Positions 1 to 5,799 of a stretch of DNA of 5,799 nt are shown in pieces. This DNA comes from Congregibacter sp. (GTDB taxonomy: Bacteria > Pseudomonadota > Gammaproteobacteria > Pseudomonadales > Halieaceae): assembly GCA_013911345.1 (NCBI GenBank), contig JACETJ010000097.1, forward strand, positions 1-5,799. The letters run 5' to 3'. The notes below the pieces were generated by a model. That model ran no database searches. It was not told the DNA's origin and worked only from the letters and a program-made list of their open reading frames with translations. The position numbers and the translations under genes are program-made. How positions within the stretch are numbered: the first letter of the stretch is position 1; every line of letters starts with the position of its first letter.

Positions 1-184
<184 letters not shown>

Positions 185-281
185 TTATCAAAGCCTCGCC
201 TGCCCGTTGGGGTCTATGGGGGGCAATATTGGCACTCTCATCAACACCGAAACTCCGGTAGCATACGCACATTCTCTGGGC

Positions 282-285
282 AGGA
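282..285 (+). promoter_or_regulatory. Shine-Dalgarno AGGA supporting a TTG start for oppA
   Basis: AGGA lies 8 bases before TTG at 294, a normal spacing. It is the main reason for choosing this start, because there is no in-frame ATG, GTG or TTG between 294 and the lipobox cysteine codon at 426. Confidence 0.45.
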
Positions 286-293
286 AACCGGCT

Positions 294-2012
294 TTGAAAC
301 ACCCCCTCTCAGGCGCGGCCAGGACGCTACGCCACGCGACACGGTCGCGACAATCCACCACCCTCACTTTTCTCTCATCAGGCCGCTCATGGTTGTGGTG
401 CGCACTACTGGCGCTGCTGACCGCCTGCGGTGGCGGCGAGAGTAATGTTGTAAGCGGTAACCGTGACGGCGTGCTGCACTATGGTAATGGCACTGAGCCG
501 CAGGGTCTTGATCCCCATGTGGTCACCGGCGTTCCCGAGAACCACATCATCCGCGCGCTGTTCGAAGGCCTGGCAGTGAAGAACCCCATCACCCTGGAGC
601 CTGAGCCAGGCGTCGCAGAGCGATGGGAGTTCAGCGACGAGGGTCGGGTGATCACTTTCTACCTGAACCCTGAAGCCAAGTGGTCCAACGGTGAGCAAGT
701 GACCGCCGGTGACTACGTGTGGAGCTGGAACCGCGCGCTGCACCCGATGACGGGTAACGAGTACTCGTACATGCTCTTCCCGTTGGTCAACGCCGAGGCG
801 TATCTGAAGGGCGAGATTACAGACTTCAATGACGTGGGCGTGAAGGCCCTTGATGACACCACCCTTGAGGTGACCCTGAACGCGCCGACGCCCTACTTTG
901 TTCAGCTCATGGACCACTACAGCACCTTCGCGGTGCACCCCGAAACGCTTATGCAGTTTGGCGAAATGACCGATCGCTACACGCCTTGGACCCGGGTCGG
1001 CAATATCGTTAGCAACGGCGCGTTTACGCTGACAGAGTGGTCGCTTAACCGCCGTATCATCGTCGAAAAAAGCGAGCACTACTGGGATCGTGACAAAGTG
1101 TCATTGAACGCCGTGGTGTTCTATCCCATGGAGAACGTGGTCAGTGAGGAACGCATGTTCCGCGTTGAGCAGTTGCATTACACACAGGTCGTACCGCTCG
1201 ACAAGATCCCGCTCTACCGCGACATGCCCGACACGCCCTACGTGCAGGCCCCCTACCTCGGTACCTATTACTACCTGATCAACACTAAGCGCCCTCCGGT
1301 TGACGATGTACGGGTACGCAAAGCCTTGGCAATGTCGGTTGACCGTGAAAAGCTCGTTCGCACGGTGCTGCAAGAAACCGCTGTAGCGGCTTACTCGATC
1401 ACGCCCCCCGACACGCTGGGATATTTCCCTCCCAAGCTGTTTGACTACGATCCCGAGGAGGCACGCAGGCTGCTAGCCGAAGCGGGCTACCCCAATGGCG
1501 AGGGGTGGCCGGGGCTCGAGATTCTCTACAACACTAACGAGGGTCACCGGAAAATTGCCGTGGCTATCCAGCAAATGTGGAAATCCGAGCTGGGTATCGA
1601 TATCACGATCACCAACCAGGAATGGAAGGTCTACCTCGACTCGGTCACACAGATCGATTTTCAAATCGCGCGCCGTGGATGGATCGGCGACTACGTGGAC
1701 GCTAACAACTTCCTCGATTTGTTCATCACCGACGGGGGCAACAACAACACCAACTACAGCGACCCCGTATACGATGACCTGATCCTCTATAAGGCACCCA
1801 AGGCAGAGACGCGCGAAGAGCGCTACGCCCTATTCACAGAAGCAGAAACCATGCTCATGGAAGAGATGCCGATCATTCCCATCTACACCTACACCAGCAA
1901 ACACCTGATTCACCCCAGTGTTGAAGGCCTCTACTCCAACCTCATGGACTCGCTGAATCTCAAATACGTGAAGCTGGTGCCGGGCCGCACCTTGCCGGAG
2001 GCGCTCCGCTGA
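294..2012 (+). CDS. oppA: Peptide ABC transporter substrate-binding lipoprotein, OppA-like (SBP_bac_5 family)
   Basis: This is the periplasmic receptor that binds oligopeptides and delivers them to the OppBC channel; close relatives such as MppA bind cell-wall peptides. From the TTG start it has 572 residues. The leader has a long basic n-region, a hydrophobic stretch at about 33-43 and the lipobox LLTAC, with the lipidated cysteine at residue 45 followed by GGG. The mature part is 528 residues, close to E. coli OppA (about 517). Family signatures are visible: RWEFSDEGRVITF onward to WSWNRALHP near residues 107-147, VRKALAMSVDREKLV near 340-355, and RRGWIGDYVDANNF near 460-473. The Asp of GDY (residue 466, mature 422) lies where E. 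coli OppA has Asp419, which pairs with the peptide amino terminus. The stop overlaps the oppB start by one base. Alternative in-frame starts are ATG 216 and ATG 114; both put an implausibly long segment before the signal peptide. Family is secure; the exact substrate and start are not. Confidence 0.93.
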   Translation: MKHPLSGAARTLRHATRSRQSTTLTFLSSGRSWLWCALLALLTACGGGESNVVSGNRDGVLHYGNGTEPQGLDPHVVTGVPENHIIRALFEGLAVKNPITLEPEPGVAERWEFSDEGRVITFYLNPEAKWSNGEQVTAGDYVWSWNRALHPMTGNEYSYMLFPLVNAEAYLKGEITDFNDVGVKALDDTTLEVTLNAPTPYFVQLMDHYSTFAVHPETLMQFGEMTDRYTPWTRVGNIVSNGAFTLTEWSLNRRIIVEKSEHYWDRDKVSLNAVVFYPMENVVSEERMFRVEQLHYTQVVPLDKIPLYRDMPDTPYVQAPYLGTYYYLINTKRPPVDDVRVRKALAMSVDREKLVRTVLQETAVAAYSITPPDTLGYFPPKLFDYDPEEARRLLAEAGYPNGEGWPGLEILYNTNEGHRKIAVAIQQMWKSELGIDITITNQEWKVYLDSVTQIDFQIARRGWIGDYVDANNFLDLFITDGGNNNTNYSDPVYDDLILYKAPKAETREERYALFTEAETMLMEEMPIIPIYTYTSKHLIHPSVEGLYSNLMDSLNLKYVKLVPGRTLPEALR

Positions 2013-2953
2013 TGCTGCGCTTTCTGTTCATCCGCATCCTGCAGGCGCTGCCAGTGATCTTCGTGGTCATCACCGCCACCTTCTTCCTGGTGCGCTCTGC
2101 ACCCGGCGGTCCCTTTGATCAGGAGAAAGTGGTCATCCCCGAGGTCAAGCAAGCGCTGGAAGCCCAGTATCGGCTCGATCTGCCATTACACGAGCAATAC
2201 TTTGCCTACCTCGGTGACCTGGCACAGGGTGATCTAGGGCCCTCCTTTAAATACCCGGGCCGTAGCGTGAACGAAATTCTGTTCGCGGGCCTGCCCGTCA
2301 CTGCCGAGCTGGGGCTTTATGCACTGATCATCGCCCTCGTGATCGGGGTGACCGCCGGCGTGTTCGCGTCGTTAAAACCCAATACCGCCCAAGATTACGT
2401 GCCGATGAGCCTTGCCATGATTGGCATCTGTATGCCGTCTTTCTTGCTGGGGCCGCTATTGGTACTCGTGTTTGGTATCTGGCTAGACTGGCTGCCGATT
2501 ACCGGCTGGGGCGACATTCCGGGCGATAAAATCCTGCCCGCTGTGACTTTGGGCTCGGCCTATGCCGCCTACATCGCGCGTTTGAGCCGCGCCGGCATGC
2601 TTGAAATTCTTTCCCAGGACTACATTCGCACCGCGCGCGCCAAAGGCCTTCCGGAATGGCGAGTCGTCACGCAGCACGCACTGCGCGGCGGCCTGATTCC
2701 CGTGATTGCTTTCCTCGGCCCGGCTTTTGCCGGTTTGCTGGCAGGTTCATTTGTTGTTGAGACCATCTTCCAGATTCCAGGGCTGGGTCGTTTCTATGTG
2801 CAGGCCGCTTTTAACCGCGACTACACCATGATCCTCGGCACCACTGTGTTCCTGTCTACCCTGATCGTATTCTTTAATTTGGTGAGCGATGTGGTGGCTG
2901 CATGGCTCAACCCGAGACTGCGAGACCAGTTTAAGGCGGGTGCAGGCTCATGA
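2012..2953 (+). CDS. oppB: Peptide ABC transporter permease, OppB-like
   Basis: One of the two inner-membrane channel subunits of the importer, 313 residues (E. coli OppB is 306). It opens with a membrane helix (about 9-29) ending in the typical RSAPGGPFD stretch, followed by a periplasmic segment containing YRLDLPLHEQY and GDLGPS. Further hydrophobic segments lie near 97-119, 131-157, 176-193, 231-252 and 275-297, giving the six helices usual for this family. The cytoplasmic EAA loop that docks on the ATPase is RTARAKGLPEWRVVTQHAL (206-224). It ends with the family's DVVAAWLNPRLR. The ATG overlaps the oppA stop (TGATG), and a strong GGAGG lies 10 bases upstream inside oppA (1997-2001), so translation is likely coupled. 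DppB-like dipeptide permeases are similar; the OppA-type partner favours OppB. Confidence 0.93.
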   Translation: MLRFLFIRILQALPVIFVVITATFFLVRSAPGGPFDQEKVVIPEVKQALEAQYRLDLPLHEQYFAYLGDLAQGDLGPSFKYPGRSVNEILFAGLPVTAELGLYALIIALVIGVTAGVFASLKPNTAQDYVPMSLAMIGICMPSFLLGPLLVLVFGIWLDWLPITGWGDIPGDKILPAVTLGSAYAAYIARLSRAGMLEILSQDYIRTARAKGLPEWRVVTQHALRGGLIPVIAFLGPAFAGLLAGSFVVETIFQIPGLGRFYVQAAFNRDYTMILGTTVFLSTLIVFFNLVSDVVAAWLNPRLRDQFKAGAGS

Positions 2954-3843
2954 CCGATAGCACACTCACAGCCCAGGCTTTTAATGATGCCGAACAGGGA
3001 TCGTCACTCTGGCACGACGCCTGGTTGCGGCTTAAGAAGAATAAGCTAGCGCTTTTTGGCGGCAGCGTGCTGCTCTTTATGATTGTGATCGCACTACTCA
3101 CTCCTTGGATCGCGCCTTACAGTTACGAGACGCAAAATCTCGACCTCGGCGCCTCGCCCCCCTCCGCCGCGCACTGGCTGGGCACCGATATTTTTGGTCG
3201 TGATGTGCTGACACAAATAATGTACGGCGGGCGTATCTCGCTGGCGGTTGGGTTTATCGCCACCGCTGTGGCGCTGGTCATTGGCGTCACTTGGGGGGCC
3301 GTGGCGGGCTATGTGGGTGGCCGGATCGACGCCGTCATGATGCGGTTGGTCGACATGCTCTATGCGCTACCTTTTATGATTTTTATTGTGCTGCTGATGG
3401 TGGTGTTCGGGCGCAATATTCTGTTGCTATTCCTCGCTATTGGCGCGGTCGAATGGCTCACCATGGCGAGGATCATGCGCTCTCAAGTGCAATCACTTAG
3501 GCAGCAAGAGTTTGTCGAGGCTGCGGTATCGGTGGGCCTCTCACCTGCGGCGATTATTCGCAAGCACGTGGTACCTAATGCACTGGGGCCGATCATCGTC
3601 TACACCACCCTGACGATTCCAAGCGTCATGCTTCTGGAAGCGTTCTTGAGCTTCTTGGGTTTGGGCATTCAGCCGCCGGCCACCTCTTGGGGGCTGCTCA
3701 TCAGTTACGGTGCCGAGACCATGGAGGAATATCCGTGGCTCCTCATCTTCCCGGGCTGTGCACTCACGCTCACGCTCTTCTCGCTTAATTTTCTCGGCGA
3801 CGGCCTGCGCGATGCGCTGGACGTGCGCGGCTCCAAGGACTGA
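2950..3843 (+). CDS. oppC: Peptide ABC transporter permease, OppC-like
   Basis: The second channel subunit, 297 residues (E. coli OppC is 302). The N-terminal OppC_N region (about 18-75) has a basic stretch WLRLKKNKLALFGG leading into the first helix (about 35-54). Next comes the signature HWLGTDIFGRDV (75-86), found in nearly all OppC/DppC proteins. Five more hydrophobic segments follow, and the EAA loop is EAAVSVGLSPAAIIRKHVVP (190-209). SFLGLGIQPPATSWG (234-248) and the C-terminal NFLGDGLRDALD (280-291) are also family hallmarks. The start overlaps the oppB stop in an ATGA arrangement, with only a weak purine stretch (AAGG at 2933-2936, CAGG at 2943-2946) upstream, consistent with coupled translation. 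It pairs with OppB to form the transmembrane pore. Confidence 0.94.
   Translation: MTDSTLTAQAFNDAEQGSSLWHDAWLRLKKNKLALFGGSVLLFMIVIALLTPWIAPYSYETQNLDLGASPPSAAHWLGTDIFGRDVLTQIMYGGRISLAVGFIATAVALVIGVTWGAVAGYVGGRIDAVMMRLVDMLYALPFMIFIVLLMVVFGRNILLLFLAIGAVEWLTMARIMRSQVQSLRQQEFVEAAVSVGLSPAAIIRKHVVPNALGPIIVYTTLTIPSVMLLEAFLSFLGLGIQPPATSWGLLISYGAETMEEYPWLLIFPGCALTLTLFSLNFLGDGLRDALDVRGSKD
3835..3839 (+). promoter_or_regulatory. Shine-Dalgarno AAGGA for the GTG start of oppDF
   Basis: AAGGA sits at the very end of oppC, 7 bases before GTG at 3847. It supports the GTG as the real start, which also gives the expected N-terminus MALLNVDNLSVSF of an ABC ATPase. Confidence 0.65.
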
Positions 3844-3846
3844 ACC

Positions 3847-5433
3847 GTGGCCTTACTGAACGTCGACAACCTCTCCGTCAGCTTTGTGACCCGCAACGGC
3901 ACCAACAAGGCCGTTGATAATGTGAGCTTCTCTGTTGAGGAGCGCCAGATCACCGCCATTATTGGTGAAAGTGGCTCCGGCAAATCTGTCTCCTGCTATG
4001 CCATGCTGGGCTTGGTACCCAGCCCGCCGGGGCGCATTGATGGCGGCACCGCCCACTTTCAGGGACAGGACCTGTTGGCGCTGTCTGAGAGTGAACTGCG
4101 CGCGATTCGTGGGCGCGACATCGCCATGATCTTTCAGGACCCGATGACCTGCCTGAACCCGTTCATGAAGATTGGTGATCAGCTGATTGAGCCCCTCACG
4201 TTACATAAGGGCCTAGCCAAAGGCCTGGCCCGGGAGCAGGCCATGGCGCTCCTTGATGAAGTGGGTATCCGTGACCCGCAAGGGGCAATGAGTGCGTTCC
4301 CCCATGAGTTCTCGGGCGGCATGCGGCAGCGTGTGATGATTGCCATGGCGCTCATTAATGAGCCCAAGCTGCTGATTGCCGATGAACCGACGACCGCACT
4401 CGACGTAACGATTCAGGCGCAGATTCTCAAGCTAATTGCAGAGCTGCAGACTAAACGTGATATCGGCGTGCTATTTATCAGCCATGACCTCGCGGTCGTG
4501 TCTGACATCGCCGATCACATTGTGGTGATGGAAAAAGGCAAAGTCGTGGAGAGCGGCCAGCCCAAACAGATCTTTAATGACCCACAGCACCCCTATACCC
4601 AAAAGCTCCTCGCAGCCATTCCGAGTGGGCAAAAGGCGGCCGGCACTGTTGCGCCAGAGCCCCTCATTCGTATCGACAACCTGCGGACCTGGTTTACGCC
4701 AACCGGCAGCGCTGAGCCGGTGAAAGCAGTCGATGGCGTTTCACTGGATATCCACCGTGGCGAAGTTCTCGGGCTGGTGGGCGAATCTGGCAGCGGTAAA
4801 TCGACCTTAGGTAGGTCGATTCTGCGGCTCGTCCCGATCACCAGCGGGCGCATTGCCTTCGAAGACACCGAGCTGAGTGCGCTGGAAGGCAAATCACTCA
4901 AGCAATTTCGTCATCGCATGCAGATGATTTTTCAGGATCCCTACGCCTCCTTAAACCCGCGGATGACGGTTTATGACACGCTAGCCGAGCCCTTGTTGCT
5001 GCATGGGCTAGTGCAAAAAGCTGATCTCGATCGGGCCATTCGCGAGCTCATGGATAATGTGGGTCTGGCACGCGCCTTTGTGCGCAAGTATCCGCACGAG
5101 TTCTCGGGGGGGCAGCGCCAACGTATTGCCATTGGCCGCGCACTCGCGACACGCCCTGAGTTTATGGTGGCGGACGAGCCGGTCTCGGCGCTGGACGTGA
5201 CCATTCAGGCACAGATTCTCGACCTGCTCGCCGACCTCACCAAGGAATACGGCCTGACCATGCTGTTTATCTCGCATGATCTGGCGGTGATTCGCCAAAT
5301 CGCCGACCGCATTGCGGTGATGTATCGCGGCAAGTTGGTTGAGGAGGGCCCAACCACACAAGTATTTGAAACGCCGCAGCAGGACTACACCCGCTCGTTA
5401 CTGGCAGCGATTCCGGGCGCGAACGCCGCCTGA
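3847..5433 (+). CDS. oppDF: Fused two-domain peptide ABC transporter ATPase (OppD-OppF fusion, YejF-like layout)
   Basis: A single 528-residue protein carrying both nucleotide-binding domains that power the importer. Domain 1 (about 1-260, OppD-like) has Walker A GESGSGKS (40-47), Q-loop Q97 in IFQDP, signature FSGGMRQR (155-162), Walker B LLIADE (175-180) with catalytic Glu180, D-loop ALD (184-186) and H-loop His213. Domain 2 (about 271-528, OppF-like) has Walker A GESGSGKST (312-320), Gln363, signature FSGGQRQR (419-426), Walker B FMVADE (439-444) with Glu444, and His477. Both sites look competent. In most systems these are two genes; E. coli YejF (529 residues) shows the same fusion. Each half ends soon after its HPYTQKLLAAIPS / QDYTRSLLAAIPG tail, so the cysteine-rich C-terminal extension of many separate OppD/OppF proteins is absent. 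Start is GTG, 3 bases after the oppC stop. Domain calls are certain; the peptide substrate follows from the neighbours. Confidence 0.95.
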   Translation: MALLNVDNLSVSFVTRNGTNKAVDNVSFSVEERQITAIIGESGSGKSVSCYAMLGLVPSPPGRIDGGTAHFQGQDLLALSESELRAIRGRDIAMIFQDPMTCLNPFMKIGDQLIEPLTLHKGLAKGLAREQAMALLDEVGIRDPQGAMSAFPHEFSGGMRQRVMIAMALINEPKLLIADEPTTALDVTIQAQILKLIAELQTKRDIGVLFISHDLAVVSDIADHIVVMEKGKVVESGQPKQIFNDPQHPYTQKLLAAIPSGQKAAGTVAPEPLIRIDNLRTWFTPTGSAEPVKAVDGVSLDIHRGEVLGLVGESGSGKSTLGRSILRLVPITSGRIAFEDTELSALEGKSLKQFRHRMQMIFQDPYASLNPRMTVYDTLAEPLLLHGLVQKADLDRAIRELMDNVGLARAFVRKYPHEFSGGQRQRIAIGRALATRPEFMVADEPVSALDVTIQAQILDLLADLTKEYGLTMLFISHDLAVIRQIADRIAVMYRGKLVEEGPTTQVFETPQQDYTRSLLAAIPGANAA

Positions 5434-5442
5434 GCCTGAAGT

Positions 5443-5463
5443 CTGCTTGGGCTAGCCCAGCAG
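5443..5463. terminator. Inverted repeat at the convergent gene junction, possible weak terminator
   Basis: The arms are CTGC(T)TGGG (5443-5451, one bulged T) and CCCAGCAG (5456-5463) around the loop CTAG; the core TGGGCTAGCCCA is a perfect 12-base palindrome. It begins 10 bases after the oppDF stop and covers the stop codon of the small minus-strand gene, a place where a bidirectional terminator would be expected. No T-run follows on either strand, so it does not meet the usual intrinsic terminator pattern. Function is inferred. Confidence 0.3.
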
Positions 5464-5592
5464 CCACCAGCAAACAGCAGCGCCCAAGACGACGCCTTTA
5501 AACCATGCGAACCACAGTGCCTGATAAGGCGACATGTGGAGTCGCTGCATCCATTGCTCCGTTTGGCGCTTATGCCAATCAAAGAACGTCAT
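5452..5592 (-). CDS. Small hypothetical protein, 46 aa, with predicted C-terminal membrane helix
   Basis: I do not recognise this gene. The minus-strand frame starts at ATG 5592 and stops at TAG 5454-5452. The N-terminal half is polar and aromatic (MTFFDWHKRQTEQWMQRLHM), and the second half, SPYQALWFAWFKGVVLGAAV then CWWLLG, has a strongly hydrophobic helix of about 20 residues (about 25-46). This suggests a single-span inner-membrane protein with its charged end in the cytoplasm. An excellent ribosome binding site, GGGAGGAA (5608-5601), precedes the ATG by 8 bases. It lies 79 bases downstream of a dehydrogenase gene on the same strand and may be cotranscribed with it. Its stop is 18 bases from the oppDF stop, so the two transcripts converge. 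Coding status rests on the start signal and the membrane-like composition. Confidence 0.6.
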   Translation of the reverse strand: MTFFDWHKRQTEQWMQRLHMSPYQALWFAWFKGVVLGAAVCWWLLG

Positions 5593-5671
5593 ATGGTGCT
5601 TTCCTCCCTGCTGAGAACCCAAGAATCCGTGGTAAAGATCACAGAATAGAGCGTTACCAAGCCAAAATACG
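5593..5671 (-). other. Spacer between the dehydrogenase and the small membrane protein gene
   Basis: This 79-base spacer contains the ribosome binding site described separately and a spaced inverted repeat, TGGTAA (5630-5635) and TTACCA (5654-5659), with an 18-base gap. I found no convincing -35/-10 promoter and no T-run terminator, so read-through from the dehydrogenase gene into the small gene is plausible. Confidence 0.35.
5601..5608 (-). promoter_or_regulatory. Strong Shine-Dalgarno for the small membrane protein gene
   Basis: The minus strand reads GGGAGGAA, a near-ideal match to the 16S rRNA anti-Shine-Dalgarno, 8 bases before ATG 5592. It is the strongest direct evidence that the 46-codon frame is translated. 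Confidence 0.6.
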
Positions 5672-5799
5672 CTACAAGGTAAACCCAGAGTCCAGCGTGA
5701 CTAATTGACCGGTCACGTAGTCGGAACCCGTGATCGGCGACAAAATAGTGTCCGCCACATCCTCGGGCGTGGTCACATGCCCCAGCGGGGTCTGGTCCG
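5672..5799 (-). CDS. Short-chain dehydrogenase/reductase (SDR), C-terminal fragment cut by the window edge
   Basis: The last 41 codons of a minus-strand gene are present, ending at TAG 5674-5672; the rest lies beyond the right edge. The visible residues begin DQTPLGHVTTPEDVADTILS and end VTGQLVTLDSGFTL. This matches the usual C-terminus of classical SDR enzymes: PLGR.G.PEDVA, then a short helix, then (I/V)TGQ...VDGG..L. In these Rossmann-fold, NAD(P)-dependent oxidoreductases this segment forms the last helix and strand near the dimer interface. The catalytic Ser-Tyr-Lys and the cofactor-binding glycines are outside the window, so neither substrate nor cofactor can be judged; FabG-like 3-oxoacyl reductases and many other SDRs share this tail. 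Small departures are DSG for the common DGG, and a shortened helix region (ILSPITGSDY) where many members have a longer FLASD-type stretch. Confidence 0.85.
   Translation of the reverse strand, partial: DQTPLGHVTTPEDVADTILSPITGSDYVTGQLVTLDSGFTL

Noticed and set aside
405..1079. Long minus-strand open frame (224 codons) inside oppA
   Set aside because: It lies wholly antisense to a clear binding-protein gene. Its translation is rich in Arg, His and Val with no recognisable domain, as expected from the complement of GC-rich coding sequence.
5008..5361. Minus-strand 117-codon frame within the second ATPase domain
   Set aside because: It is the antisense shadow of highly conserved ATPase motifs on the plus strand.
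5385..5582. Minus-strand 65-codon frame overlapping the end of oppDF
   Set aside because: It runs into the oppDF coding region, and the competing 5592-5452 frame has a much better ribosome binding site and a coherent membrane helix.
5505..5708. Plus-strand 67-codon frame beyond oppDF
   Set aside because: It is antisense to the small membrane protein gene and the SDR end, has no good ribosome binding site, and its translation has no recognisable feature.

Overview
The window reads as an ordinary chromosomal stretch of a Gram-negative, moderately GC-rich bacterium. The lipoprotein-anchored periplasmic binding protein, the gene style and the protein sequences fit a gammaproteobacterium, possibly a marine one; that placement is inference, because no rRNA or other marker gene is present.

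Most of the window (about 294-5433, + strand) is one tightly packed operon for a peptide-type ABC importer. In order it encodes an OppA-like lipoprotein that binds substrate (294-2012), the two membrane permeases OppB (2012-2953) and OppC (2950-3843), and one polypeptide carrying both ATPase domains, a fused OppD-OppF (3847-5433). The first three genes overlap at their stop and start codons and the fourth starts 3 bases after the oppC stop, so translation is probably coupled. Together they form a complete importer: OppA captures a peptide in the periplasm, OppB and OppC form the channel, and OppDF powers it. Every expected ATPase motif is intact in both halves.

Upstream (1-293) is a leader with no convincing gene on the + strand. 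It holds a perfect 7-bp hairpin at 153-171 and, at the left edge, a possible start of a divergent minus-strand gene (69 to 1). The oppA reading frame runs open back to an ATG at 114, but the lipoprotein signal peptide and a Shine-Dalgarno sequence point to a TTG start at 294.

Downstream, two minus-strand genes converge on the operon. The right edge holds the last 41 codons of a short-chain dehydrogenase/reductase (5672-5799). It is followed by a 46-residue predicted membrane protein (5452-5592) with a strong ribosome binding site. Only 18 bases separate this small gene's stop from the oppDF stop, and a small inverted repeat covers that junction.

No mobile element, CRISPR array, tRNA or rRNA was seen. 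I found no clear sign of a new biological system; the small membrane protein gene and the hybrid transporter architecture are the items most worth a second look.
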